DNA of 37,558 nucleotides from Planctomycetaceae bacterium (GTDB taxonomy: Bacteria; Planctomycetota; Phycisphaerae; SM23-33), in NCBI GenBank assembly GCA_039680605.1, contig JBDKTA010000004.1:256874-294431 (forward strand), in the 5' to 3' direction. Made by a program: the position numbers and the translations under genes. The notes beneath the pieces were generated by a model, which did no database searches, was not told the DNA's origin, and saw only the letters and a program-made list of their open reading frames with translations. Below are positions 16,398 through 24,551 of this stretch, in pieces; the stretch's first letter is position 1, and each line of letters begins with the position of its first letter.

Positions 16398-17046
16398 ACT
16401 TGGCCAGCGCCTTGCCTTGGGCGGCCCAGATCAGGCCCTTGATCGTCATCGCATGGACCTGCGGGAACTTGCCGAACTCGGCGTCGCAGTGGCCCAGGGC
16501 GGTGTAGAACACCCGGCCCTTGCCCCAGCTCTTGGTCCACATGACCGGGTGGATGATCTTGTGGCCGTCATAGTTGTAGATCGTGTTGGCCAGGACGTTG
16601 ATGCCCGGGTCGACGATCATGTAGTACTGCTCGGACTCGTACTCGAACGCCGTCGGGGCGCCCTGGGTGATGGGGTGCTGCGTGTCGGTCAGGAAGACCT
16701 CGTACTTGCCGACATGCGGGTGGCCGACGAACTGTCCGCCGATCATCCACTGGTATTCCAGGTTGCCGCGGAAGGCGTCGCCGGCGCCGCCATGCAGGCC
16801 CGCCACGCCCGTGCCCGCGCGGACGGCCGCGTTCAGGCTGCCCCATTGCTCGCCGCTCATCTGGCCCATGGTCCAGATCGGGACCACCACGTCCATCGAG
16901 GCGACCTTGGCCGGGTCGTTCAACGCGTCGAGCGTGTCGTGCCGCTCAACCTGGAAACCGGCGGCCTTGAGTTCCTTTTCCACGATTTCCGACACCGGCT
17001 TAGGAGTGTGTCCGTCCCAACCGCCGTAAACGATCAGAGCTTTCAT
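16396..17046 (-). CDS. ThuA-like domain protein
   Basis: The 216-residue protein matches the ThuA family (class I glutamine-amidotransferase-like fold). The N-terminus is MKALIVYGGWDGHTPK, followed by VVVPIWTMGQMSGEQW, the GVAGLHGGAGDAFRG nucleophile-elbow region and KYEVFLTDTQHPITQG. Near the end come WTKSWGKGRVFYTALGH and a short C-terminal helix. Most ThuA-like proteins lack the catalytic Cys; here too the elbow shows Gly-Leu-His rather than Cys, so amidotransferase activity is unlikely. The family is linked to trehalose or sugar metabolism only by its name-giving member, and many planctomycete copies occur with sugar-degradation genes. The ATG at 17046 follows GGAAG. It is a single-gene transcript ended by a strong terminator. 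Confidence 0.88.
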   Translation of the reverse strand: MKALIVYGGWDGHTPKPVSEIVEKELKAAGFQVERHDTLDALNDPAKVASMDVVVPIWTMGQMSGEQWGSLNAAVRAGTGVAGLHGGAGDAFRGNLEYQWMIGGQFVGHPHVGKYEVFLTDTQHPITQGAPTAFEYESEQYYMIVDPGINVLANTIYNYDGHKIIHPVMWTKSWGKGRVFYTALGHCDAEFGKFPQVHAMTIKGLIWAAQGKALAK

Positions 17047-17103
17047 CTTTGTATCTTCCTTTATCGCATGGCCCGTTCACAGACGGGCTCTTTGTTCAAA
17101 AAC

Positions 17104-17213
17104 CAGATCCTCGATCCTCGGTCCCAGATCCTGGGGTCCTTGATCCGAGATCCTCCGCCCCAACAAGGCGTGGCGTCATGCCCCTAGGATCGAGGATCTA
17201 GGATCTAGGATCT
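17104..17213. repeat. GATCCT/AGGATC degenerate repeats
   Basis: About nine copies of a GATCCTNG-like unit occur: GATCCTCGATCCTCGG and its variants at 17106-17157, then the opposite orientation CTAGGATCGAGGATCTAGG at 17184-17202 and further to 17213. They fill the gap between the malic enzyme stop and the ThuA-like start. Confidence 0.7.
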
Positions 17214-17217
17214 TCTT

Positions 17218-18615
17218 CTATCTGTTAATAGCAGTTCCGCCTTTGCTTGCCGCCTTCGCCGTCGCGGCCGCCACGGCTTCGTGCGTGGCTGGGTCCATCA
17301 TCTCCGGGAGCAACTGGCCGGGAGGCACCAACGCCATCAGGGCCTCGGCGGCGGCGATCAGCATTTCCAGGGTGAAGATCTTCGCGCCGGCTTCCAGGGC
17401 GCCGCGGAAGAGGCCCGGGTACGCCAGGGCGTTGTTCATCATGCGGCCGTCGGCGTAGAGCGCCGCTCCGGCGGCCAGGGCATCGGGGCGGGAGATCTCG
17501 CTGACGGGGTTGGCCAGCGGGAAGATCAGCGGCCGCGGCGCCATCGAGCGGACCATGTCCTGCGTGACGATGTTGGGCTGGCTGACGCCGATGAACAGCT
17601 CGCGCCCCTTGAGGGCGTCGGCGAGGGCGCCCTTGATCTTGCTCTTGTTGGTGCGGCGGGCGAGGGCTTTCTTCTCTTCGTTGAGGTCGCCGCGAGATTC
17701 TTCGACGATCCCGCGGCTGTCGACGAGCACCACGTCGGCGATTCCGCAGTGGACCAGCAAGTCGGCGATCGCCGTGCCGGCCGCCCCCGCTCCGCTGATC
17801 GCGCAGCTCAGGTCGCCCATCTTCTTGCCCATCTGCTTAAGGGCGCTGAACAACCCAGCCAGCACGATGGTGGCCGTGCCGTGCTGGTCGTCGTGCATCA
17901 CGGGGATGTCGAGGCGCCGGTCGAGCTCGCGCGTGATGGCGAAGCACTCGGGCGCCTTGACGTCTTCGACCTGGATGGCGCCGTACGAGCCGGCGATGGT
18001 CTCCATCACGTGGATGAAGTCGTCGCTGTCGCGCGTGTTGATGAGCACCGCCTCGGCCGACAGGCCCGCGAACTCGGCGAAGATCGCCGCTTTTCCTTCC
18101 ATCACCGGCAGACCCGCGAGGGTGCCGATGTTGCCCAGGCCCAGGATCGCCGTCCCGTCGGTGCAGATGGCGATGCGCTGGCCGACGCCGGTGTACGTGC
18201 GGGCCAGTTCCGGCTTGGCCTCAATGGCCTTGCACACGCGGGCGACGCCCGGCGTGTAGACGATCCGAAGGTCCGTGTTTGTGCGGATGGGGATGCGGCT
18301 CTTGACGTACGTCGAACCGCCGCGGTGCGCTTCCAGCGCCGCGTCGAGCACGGCGGTCACTTCAAAACCGGCCGTCTTTTCCAGGGCGGCTTTGGCGGCG
18401 GCCATCTGGGCGTCGCCGCTGGTGAAGACCTGCAGGCGGTAGTTGAAGACCTTGTCGGCGGCGGCAGTGAAGTCGATATTGCCCACACGGGCGCCGGCGT
18501 CGGTGATGGCGCCGATGGCCGCGCCCAGGGCGGCGTTGTCGCCCGAAAAGCGCAGGAGCACGTCAAAGACAGTGTTGCGTCCAAACCGGTCGTGTAAAGC
18601 CTCGCGAGATTCCAT
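17218..18615 (-). CDS. Malic enzyme with N-terminal ACT-like domain
   Basis: Malic enzyme decarboxylates malate to pyruvate with reduction of NAD or NADP. The 465-residue form starting at 18615 begins with an ACT-like segment (FDVLLRFSGDN to about residue 95), which in related bacterial enzymes binds regulatory ligands. The catalytic part has VYTPGVA (Tyr near 120) and MEGKAA (Lys near 175). The metal ligands lie in QVEDVKAPECF (near 217) and HDDQHGTA (near 241), and the nucleotide fold is AISGAGAAGTAIADLL. An upstream in-frame ATG at 18645 overlaps the predicted -10 box, so 18615 is preferred; GGAG lies about twelve bases before it. The cofactor is not settled from sequence alone. The stop is closely followed by GATCCT repeats. 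Confidence 0.95.
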   Translation of the reverse strand: MESREALHDRFGRNTVFDVLLRFSGDNAALGAAIGAITDAGARVGNIDFTAAADKVFNYRLQVFTSGDAQMAAAKAALEKTAGFEVTAVLDAALEAHRGGSTYVKSRIPIRTNTDLRIVYTPGVARVCKAIEAKPELARTYTGVGQRIAICTDGTAILGLGNIGTLAGLPVMEGKAAIFAEFAGLSAEAVLINTRDSDDFIHVMETIAGSYGAIQVEDVKAPECFAITRELDRRLDIPVMHDDQHGTATIVLAGLFSALKQMGKKMGDLSCAISGAGAAGTAIADLLVHCGIADVVLVDSRGIVEESRGDLNEEKKALARRTNKSKIKGALADALKGRELFIGVSQPNIVTQDMVRSMAPRPLIFPLANPVSEISRPDALAAGAALYADGRMMNNALAYPGLFRGALEAGAKIFTLEMLIAAAEALMALVPPGQLLPEMMDPATHEAVAAATAKAASKGGTAINR

Positions 18616-18643
18616 GGCCGTGCGGTTCTCCGATAGAGGGGGC

Positions 18644-18671
18644 ATTATACGATTCCGGGGGAAATTTCCAA
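18644..18671 (-). promoter_or_regulatory. Promoter of the malic enzyme gene, -35 within a repeat
   Basis: On the minus strand TTGGAA (18671-18666) and a perfect TATAAT (18649-18644) are 16 bases apart. The -35 box is part of an AATTGGAAATTGG-type repeat (18664-18690). Confidence 0.6.
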
Positions 18672-18713
18672 TTTCCGATTTCCAATTTCCCGCTCGGCTG
18701 AAGTCAGGGATAG

Positions 18714-18734
18714 CCACGGGCCTTTGGCCTGTGG
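18714..18734. repeat. Short GC hairpin of the palindrome family
   Basis: CCACGGGCC-TTT-GGCCTGTGG forms a 9-bp stem with one G/T pair, just upstream of the malic enzyme promoter. Confidence 0.6.
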
Positions 18735-18803
18735 GCGAGGGGGGACCGTTCATCTAAGTGCCCCAGCATGCTTGAGCGTGCTTACTTCAGTGAATGCCAC
18801 CGA

Positions 18804-19211
18804 TCAGAACGGGATATTAACATTCGAATCAGCGTACCATTTGGCATGAAAAGCAAGGACTTGCACCGCCAAATATACAAAGCCCGGTCCTGCGATTGCC
18901 AGAATAAGGGCAATTTTGCCTACTCTTTTTCGACGGGAGACTATTGCAAGCCCTGTTGCTAATGTGCTGCTGAGAATTACCGCCCAAGGCAAACATGCCG
19001 CCAATGCATGGGCAACTGAATCAGACAGTGGAACCGACACCAGAAAATAGGGAGGTGGAATGAGAAACAGCCGCCCCGACCCATAGGGCAGCATTTCCCA
19101 CAGATAGAACCCCAGTGACCCTAGGACAGCCAGCACAAGGGCAGGCCACGCCAGTACGCGTGCAGCTTTATCGCTCAACCCCAGCCGGTGACTCTGAATA
19201 CTCTCTTCCAT
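18804..19211 (-). CDS. Small membrane protein, unknown function
   Basis: The ATG at 19211 follows AGGAAAG and gives 135 residues (MEESIQSHRLGLSDKAARVL). It has three or four hydrophobic segments: AWPALVLAVLGSLGFYLW, the stretch from YFLVSVPLSD to LATGLAIV, and IALILAIAGPGFVYLAVQVL. A positively charged RRKRVGK loop between the last two points to the cytoplasm. The family is unknown. It starts 28 bases behind the third TPR-like gene and is likely the last gene of that operon. Its G+C content is lower than that of its neighbours, so it may be a later addition. Confidence 0.65.
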   Translation of the reverse strand: MEESIQSHRLGLSDKAARVLAWPALVLAVLGSLGFYLWEMLPYGSGRLFLIPPPYFLVSVPLSDSVAHALAACLPWAVILSSTLATGLAIVSRRKRVGKIALILAIAGPGFVYLAVQVLAFHAKWYADSNVNIPF

Positions 19212-19239
19212 AAGCTTCTTTCCTGTCGCTTGTCCCGGC

Positions 19240-20451
19240 CTATCGGTCCTGTTTCTGCCCCAGCAGGTCTTTGGCTTCCTGGGCCGGGGCGGTGTTGGGA
19301 AATCGTTTGATGATGTCGCGGAGGGTTTCGTCGGCCTTGTCGGCGAACCCGTTGGCGCGCAGGAGCCGGGCCATGTCGAGCAGGCGCAGGGCCTCGGGGG
19401 CGGGCGGGGCGGCAGGGGCTGCCGCCGCGGCGCCCGCGGCGGGGGGCTTGTCGCCCACGGGCGGGTGCCATGTGAATGCCGGGGCGACGGGTCCGAGGGT
19501 TCTTTCCTCGGCCTTGAGCTTGTCGATCTCGGCGTTGATGCGTTTGAGGGCTTCAACCAGTTCGCGTTTTCGCAGGGCGACGGTGTTGGTTTCCTGCTGT
19601 CGGTCGTTGATGGTCTGGAGGGCTCGGGCGATGTCGGCCCGCACGTCGTCCGCCTGTCGGCGCAGCAGGAGTCGGTTGCCCGGGTCGGTCTCGACGAGCA
19701 GGTCGCCCTCGATGCGGGACAGGCGCAGGCGGTAATGGTTGATCATCGCCCACAGGTCGCGAATCTGCAGGTCGTTGCGTCCGGCGACCGAGTCGATCTC
19801 TCGCGCCTCGCTGAGCACGCCCTGGCGGCGCACCTGGGCGGCGGCGGTCTGCTCGGCGATCTCCTGCGAGCGCTTGGCCCGCCCGGTGTATGTCTGGCGG
19901 GCCTTGGCGTATGTGGCCGCGAACTGCGGCAGTTGTTTCCACTTCTCCAGCGACTGGTCGAGAATGCGCGCCAGCTCATTGGGCAGGGCGGGGCGCGGCT
20001 GCGTACCTTCGTGCCAGGCGATCAGGTTGGCGGCGTTGTGCTGGATGGTCTTGTCGTCGGGCCGATGCTTCATCGCCGGAAGCACTTCCTGCAAGGCCTG
20101 GAAATATCGCCCCTGCACCGCGTCGTTATACGCCAGCACCGCCCAGGCCAGGCCGTCGGTGGGCTTGAGACGCGTCAACTCCGTCGCCGGATACACCGCG
20201 ATGCGCGGATGACCCAACTGCAGCATACGCTGGGTATATGCCTCGTAGAGCGCAATGCTGTTGCGGTCGATGTTCCGCCCCTCGGCGTAATCGGCGGCGG
20301 CCGTGTTGAGGTCAGGTGCGCTGCGGATGTCGGCGATGATCTGATCGAGGTCCTTGGCGCTGCGGTCGACGGCGGGGCGGCTCTGGGCCCATAAGCCCCC
20401 CGCCAGGAGCAGGACGGTTGCGATGGCGGTGAAAAGACGCTGTGTGACCAT
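19240..20451 (-). CDS. Secreted TPR/coiled-coil protein, third tandem paralogue
   Basis: The 403-residue product has a signal peptide (FTAIATVLLLAGGLWAQ). A helical-repeat region follows, with GRNIDRNSIALYEAYTQRML and GLAWAVLAYNDAVQGRYFQAL (about 55-130). The centre is a long Arg/Glu/Gln coiled coil (about 190-320) and then a Pro/Ala linker. The C-terminal TPR-like motif is MARLLRANGFADKADETLRD, ending in QEAKDLLGQ. The same order appears in the two genes upstream, so these are diverged duplicates. The C-terminal motif resembles that of CpoB/YbgF-type envelope proteins, but no catalytic site is seen. GGGAG lies before the ATG at 20451. Likely periplasmic, perhaps a scaffold; function unknown. 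Confidence 0.8.
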   Translation of the reverse strand: MVTQRLFTAIATVLLLAGGLWAQSRPAVDRSAKDLDQIIADIRSAPDLNTAAADYAEGRNIDRNSIALYEAYTQRMLQLGHPRIAVYPATELTRLKPTDGLAWAVLAYNDAVQGRYFQALQEVLPAMKHRPDDKTIQHNAANLIAWHEGTQPRPALPNELARILDQSLEKWKQLPQFAATYAKARQTYTGRAKRSQEIAEQTAAAQVRRQGVLSEAREIDSVAGRNDLQIRDLWAMINHYRLRLSRIEGDLLVETDPGNRLLLRRQADDVRADIARALQTINDRQQETNTVALRKRELVEALKRINAEIDKLKAEERTLGPVAPAFTWHPPVGDKPPAAGAAAAAPAAPPAPEALRLLDMARLLRANGFADKADETLRDIIKRFPNTAPAQEAKDLLGQKQDR

Positions 20452-20502
20452 GACATTCTCCCGCCGCCTCTGACGGCGGCACGTTCATTATACGGGCAAA
20501 CG

Positions 20503-21771
20503 CTACCGGAGCTTGTGCTGCGCCATCAACTCCCGCGCCCGCTGCGCCGCGGGCGAGCCGGGATGGCTGGCGATGACCTCATTGAGCGTCGCGGCGGCTT
20601 TGCCGGGCAGACCGTTTCTCAGCAGCATCTCGGCCAGCTTGACCTTCACCTCGGGCGAGGTCTCGGCGCTGGCGGGATCGTCGGCGGAGTCGGGTTGGTG
20701 CTCTTGGCCGGCGGCGGGGGCGGTGGAGGGCATGTCGCGGTCGACCGACGCCTTGCCGTCGACGATGGGGGGCATCCACGGCAAAGTCGGCAGCGAGTGC
20801 TCTACCTTATATAGCCTCTGGCGGAGCTGGGTGGCCTTTTGCCGCTGGGCGCGGGCCTCGGCTGTCAGATCCCCCACCTGCTTGACCCGCTGTTGGTTGA
20901 GGGTTTCGAGTTCGGCGATCTTGTCGCGATTGGCCTTCCCTGCCGGCGGGGGCGTCGGCTGTTTTGCGGCGGTGGGGGGCGCGGGCTTGTCGGCGGGTCT
21001 GGAGGCGGCGGCAGCGGACTTTTCGATCTGCTCCAGGGCGCTGCGTTGATTGGCGATCTCGCGGACGGTGCGATTGTGTTCCTCGATGACGATGGCGATA
21101 GCGTTCTTGGCCTGGTAGTAGGCGCTTTGGGCGTTCTCGGCCTGGCGTTCGAGATCGGCCATTCGGGCGCGCCTCGAGGCCAAGGCGCCCGCGGCGGCGG
21201 CGTAGGCTTTCGAGAAGGCGGGTTTGGCCATCCATGCGGGCTTGTTTTTTTCGAGTGAACTTTTCAGCAGCGGCGAGATGCGGGGGGGCGGTTGCTGGTC
21301 TTCGTACCACGCCAGGCAGATGGCGGCGTTGTTGAGGATGCCCGGGTCGTCGCCGAGGGGGTCCATCGCCTTGGACATCGCCACCAGCGCCAGGAGCATC
21401 TTCTCGCGCCGCCCCTGGCAATAGCCGATCACGCTCCATGCCGCCGGCCAATCGTCGCGCAGGCGCGTCAGTTCGAGGGCGGCCGCCATCGCCACCATGG
21501 GACGTCCCAACTGCAGGGCCCGCTTCATGTGGGCCTGGTGGACGGCGGGGTTGTTGCGATCGATGGCCTGCGCCCGCGAGGCGTAGTCGCTCAAGGCCGT
21601 CAGGTTCTCCGCGGCGGCCATCTGGCGGACCAATTCGGTTAGAATCTCGATCTGGGTGGGCTGGTTGTCATGCGGTTGCGACGCGGCGGGGGCGGCCGCT
21701 TGCGCCTGCCCCAGGGCCAGGGTGATTGCGGCGAGTGCGGCCAGTTCCGGCAGATATCGGCGCGGCGTCAT
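20503..21771 (-). CDS. Secreted TPR/coiled-coil protein, second tandem paralogue
   Basis: The ATG at 21771 lies 11 bases after the preceding stop and gives 422 residues with a signal peptide (LAALAAITLALGQAQAAAP). The family pattern is clear: RAQAIDRNNPAVHQAHMKRA, LGRPMVAMAAALELTRLRDD and WSVIGYCQGRREKMLLAL. A coiled-coil centre with YYQAKNAIAIVIEEHNRTV follows, then a Pro/Lys-rich segment and LPWMPPIVDGKASVD. The C-terminal motif is LAEMLLRNGLPGKAAATLNE, ending in RARELMAQHK. The WxPP(I/V)xGK/D segment before the last motif also occurs in the third copy and, as WKVPSVDGRA, in the first. Function unknown. It probably acts with its neighbours in the periplasm; tight spacing supports one transcript. 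Confidence 0.8.
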   Translation of the reverse strand: MTPRRYLPELAALAAITLALGQAQAAAPAASQPHDNQPTQIEILTELVRQMAAAENLTALSDYASRAQAIDRNNPAVHQAHMKRALQLGRPMVAMAAALELTRLRDDWPAAWSVIGYCQGRREKMLLALVAMSKAMDPLGDDPGILNNAAICLAWYEDQQPPPRISPLLKSSLEKNKPAWMAKPAFSKAYAAAAGALASRRARMADLERQAENAQSAYYQAKNAIAIVIEEHNRTVREIANQRSALEQIEKSAAAASRPADKPAPPTAAKQPTPPPAGKANRDKIAELETLNQQRVKQVGDLTAEARAQRQKATQLRQRLYKVEHSLPTLPWMPPIVDGKASVDRDMPSTAPAAGQEHQPDSADDPASAETSPEVKVKLAEMLLRNGLPGKAAATLNEVIASHPGSPAAQRARELMAQHKLR

Positions 21772-21782
21772 GACAGTCTTAC

Positions 21783-23069
21783 TCAGGGGTTTTCGTGTTG
21801 CTTGAGGAGTTCCTGGGCTTCCTTGGCGACGGCGGTATTGGGATATCTCAGGACGATCTCGCGCAGGCTCTGCAGCCCTTTGTCGACGCGATTGTTCTGC
21901 AGCAGCATCTTGGCTAAATCCAACGCGCTTTGGGCTTCGGAGGCGGTGGGGCGGGTGGTGGCGGCAGGGGGTTCGACCGGGGGCAGGTCGCCGGTGTCGG
22001 CCGGGGCGGGCGCCGGCGCCGCGGGCATCAGGGTGAATCGCTTGCCTTTGTCCTCGGCATCGGCCGTGGCTCTGCCGTCGACGGAGGGGACTTTCCATTC
22101 CAGCTCGGGCATGGAGAGTTTGGCGGCGTCGGCTTTGGCCTTGGCGGCGTTGTCGCGCGCTTTGGCGACCGTCCGGACGGCTTCATTGACCTTGTTGGTC
22201 GCCTGGCCGATCTGACCGTTGAGGGTGTTGATGCCGTTCTTGGTGTTGTTGATCCTGGCTTCGAGGTCTCTTTTGTAGTTACCGCTTCCGCCGGAGCGGT
22301 TCATCAGGTCGAGGTGGGTCTGGTTTTTCTTGTTCTCTTCGGTCCACTCGGCGACGCGCTGGCGGGCGTTGCGGACGAAGATGGTGCCGTTGCGGATGAC
22401 GGTCAGGGCCTCTTTCTCCTGCTTATCGGCCTCGTCGACGGCAGCAGTGCTCTTCTTCATCGCGTCGTTGTAGGTCTTCATCTTGCTTCGGGCGGCTTTG
22501 TACGCCCCGCTGTAGGCGCCCGCGCTGGTCCAGGCTTTTTCATTCTCCTTGAACATCCCGGCGGCTTTGGCCGACAGCGACGCGGTGTGCTTGAGTTCGT
22601 CGGACCAGCCCATGAGCTGTCCGAGGTTGCTCAGGGCCGACGCGTCGTTGTTCAGCAGCGCCGCCGCCCGCACCGCCGGATCGATCGCCAGAGCGAACTT
22701 GCCCTCCCTGGCCAGATAGTACGCCATCGTCGCCCAGGCCGTTCCGTCGCCGCTGTCCAGGCGGACGACCTCGTACGCGCCGTGGTATGCCACACGCGGG
22801 TAACCCAGCGTGAGCATCTTGCGCATGTAGGCGCGGCACAGGTCGAGGTTGTTCCGGTCGAGGGTGCGCCCGCGCATGAACAACCCTGCCGCTTCGCCGG
22901 GTTGGTCGGTCGCCTTGAGCTGGGTGATGATCGCCTGGACCTCGGGCGCGGTGACTTTAGGCGCCGCCGCGGCAGGACCGCTGGCAGGTCGGCTCGTCGC
23001 CGGCGACGGCGCTGCACCGGCCGCGGCCGCGATGACGACCGCCCATGCCGCCAGACTTGTCGAGATCAT
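21783..23069 (-). CDS. Secreted TPR/coiled-coil protein, first tandem paralogue
   Basis: This is the promoter-proximal copy of the set of three: 428 residues, ATG at 23069 preceded by AAAGGAAACGATC. A short signal sequence (SLAAWAVVIAAAAGAAP) leads into GRTLDRNNLDLCRAYMRKML, LGYPRVAYHGAYEVVRLDSG and WATMAYYLAREGKFALAI. The centre is rich in Lys, Asn and Asp (NKKNQTHLDLMNRSGGSGNY, INTLNGQIGQATNKVNEA) and is predicted to be coiled coil. The C-terminus repeats the LAKMLLQNNRVDKGLQSL and KEAQELLKQ motif. The nearest known resemblance is to TPR proteins of envelope complexes. The gene is divergent from trpB with a 96-base shared upstream region. Function unknown. Confidence 0.8.
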   Translation of the reverse strand: MISTSLAAWAVVIAAAAGAAPSPATSRPASGPAAAAPKVTAPEVQAIITQLKATDQPGEAAGLFMRGRTLDRNNLDLCRAYMRKMLTLGYPRVAYHGAYEVVRLDSGDGTAWATMAYYLAREGKFALAIDPAVRAAALLNNDASALSNLGQLMGWSDELKHTASLSAKAAGMFKENEKAWTSAGAYSGAYKAARSKMKTYNDAMKKSTAAVDEADKQEKEALTVIRNGTIFVRNARQRVAEWTEENKKNQTHLDLMNRSGGSGNYKRDLEARINNTKNGINTLNGQIGQATNKVNEAVRTVAKARDNAAKAKADAAKLSMPELEWKVPSVDGRATADAEDKGKRFTLMPAAPAPAPADTGDLPPVEPPAATTRPTASEAQSALDLAKMLLQNNRVDKGLQSLREIVLRYPNTAVAKEAQELLKQHENP

Positions 23070-23103
23070 GATCGTTTCCTTTCGCCCCCGCCCGGGGCGG
23101 CGC

Positions 23104-23133
23104 TTGTTGCAGCAGCCGCCTTTGCTGTAGGAT
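23104..23133 (+). promoter_or_regulatory. Weak candidate promoter of trpB
   Basis: TTGTTG (23104-23109) and TAGGAT (23128-23133) are 18 bases apart, about 30 bases before the trpB ATG. No tryptophan-rich leader peptide or attenuator is visible. Confidence 0.35.
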
Positions 23134-23165
23134 AGGTCAAACGCCATGATAAGGACAGGCCCCAC

Positions 23166-24398
23166 ATGATTCAAGACCACCCTGACGACCGAGGCTACAT
23201 CGGCGCCTTCGGCGGGCAGTTCGTGCCCGAGACGCTCATCAAGGCCGTACGCCAACTCGAAGAGCAGTTCAACGGCGCCATGGCCGACGCGACCTTTACC
23301 GCGGAACTGGACCGCTGTCTGCGCCAGATCGCCGGGCGACCCAGCGAGTTGTACTTCTGCCGCCGCCTCAGCGAGCAACTCGGCGGGGCGAGAATCTACC
23401 TCAAGCGCGAGGACATGAACCACACCGGCGCGCACAAGATCAACAACACCCTCGGCCAGGGGCTGCTGACGCTGCGGATGGGCAAGAAACGCGTCATCGC
23501 CGAGACCGGCGCCGGACAGCACGGCGTGGCGACCGCCACGGCCGCGGCGGTGTTCGGCCTGGCCTGCGACGTGTACATGGGCACCGAGGACATCCGCCGC
23601 CAGGCGCTGAACGTCTTTCGCATGGAGCTTATGGGCGCGCGGGTCGTGCCCGTCGACTCCGGCCAGCGCACGCTCAAGGACGCCACCAACGCCGCGATGC
23701 GCGACTGGATGTCCAGCGTCGAGGACACCCACTACATCATCGGCTCGGTCGTGGGCCCGCACCCGTTCCCGGTGATGGTCCGCGAGTTTCAGAGCTGCAT
23801 CGGGCGCGAGGCACGGCGGCAGATGCTTGAGATGGAAGGCCGCCTGCCCGACGCCGTGGTCGCCTGCGTCGGCGGCGGGTCCAACGCCGCGGGCATCTTC
23901 GCCCCCATGATCAACGACGCGCAGGTGGCGATGGTGGGCGTCGAAGCCGGCGGGCGCGGGCCCAACCTCGGCGACCACGCCGCCAGCCTCGGCGCCGGAA
24001 AGCCCGGCGTGCTGCACGGCTCGCTCAGCTATGTGCTGCAGGACCCCGACGGGCAGACGGCGCCTGTCCACAGCATCTCGGCTGGCCTGGACTATCCCGG
24101 CGTGGGACCCGAGCACTCGTACTGGAAAGAAATCGGGCGAGTCGAGTACGTCTCCGTTCGCGACGACGAAGCCCTGGACGCCGTGGTGGCCCTGGCCCGC
24201 AGCGAGGGCATCATCCCGGCACTGGAGTCCGCCCACGCCGTCGCCCACGCCGTCAAGATGGCCCCCAAGATGGGCAAGGACAAGATCCTCCTGGTAAACC
24301 TGAGCGGCCGCGGCGACAAAGACTGCAACGAGATCGCCGAGATCCTCAAGCAACGGGGAGGGGAGGGACGACACAGAGACGCTGAGGGACAGAGATGA
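23166..24398 (+). CDS. trpB: Tryptophan synthase beta chain
   Basis: TrpB condenses indole and serine to tryptophan with pyridoxal phosphate, in an alpha2beta2 complex with TrpA. The 411-residue protein opens with [16 protein letters not shown]. It carries the PLP lysine in [15 protein letters not shown] (Lys91), GETGAGQHG-type ammonium-site residues ([14 protein letters not shown]), the phosphate-binding [10 protein letters not shown] loop and the closing SGRGDKD. The natural end should be near AEILK. The last dozen residues ([14 protein letters not shown]) are encoded by a copy of an A/G-rich repeat that continues past the stop. The tail is unlikely to matter for catalysis, but it marks a repeat insertion at the gene end. 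trpA is not adjacent: an accessory cassette of about 1.8 kb lies between them. Confidence 0.97.
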   Translation: MIQDHPDDRGYIGAFGGQFVPETLIKAVRQLEEQFNGAMADATFTAELDRCLRQIAGRPSELYFCRRLSEQLGGARIYLKREDMNHTGAHKINNTLGQGLLTLRMGKKRVIAETGAGQHGVATATAAAVFGLACDVYMGTEDIRRQALNVFRMELMGARVVPVDSGQRTLKDATNAAMRDWMSSVEDTHYIIGSVVGPHPFPVMVREFQSCIGREARRQMLEMEGRLPDAVVACVGGGSNAAGIFAPMINDAQVAMVGVEAGGRGPNLGDHAASLGAGKPGVLHGSLSYVLQDPDGQTAPVHSISAGLDYPGVGPEHSYWKEIGRVEYVSVRDDEALDAVVALARSEGIIPALESAHAVAHAVKMAPKMGKDKILLVNLSGRGDKDCNEIAEILKQRGGEGRHRDAEGQR

Positions 24399-24442
24399 CG
24401 GGGAGGGGAGGGACGACGTAGAGACGCTGAGGGACAGAGGTG
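24351..24442. repeat. Direct A/G-rich repeat pair, left side of the GxxExxY gene
   Basis: Two tandem copies of about 46 bases (24351-24396 and 24397-24442) share ACGGGGAGGGGAGGGACGAC and GAGACGCTGAGGGACAGAG. The first copy encodes the C-terminus and stop of trpB. A purine-only tract (24440-24500) follows. Confidence 0.85.
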
Positions 24443-24551
24443 GGAAGAAGAGAAGAGAGAAGAAGAGAAGAAAGACAAAAGAGACAAGAAGAATGACAAG
24501 GATGAAGAAAGCCGCGCAGAATATGGAGATTGCTGAGCAAGGGGAATGAGA

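Noticed and set aside
17104-17213. Possible CRISPR array
   Set aside because: Units are 8-9 bases, degenerate and without spacers of constant length; no cas genes are nearby.
23070-23165. Tryptophan attenuator before trpB
   Set aside because: No leader peptide with Trp codons and no pair of competing hairpins in the 96-base region.
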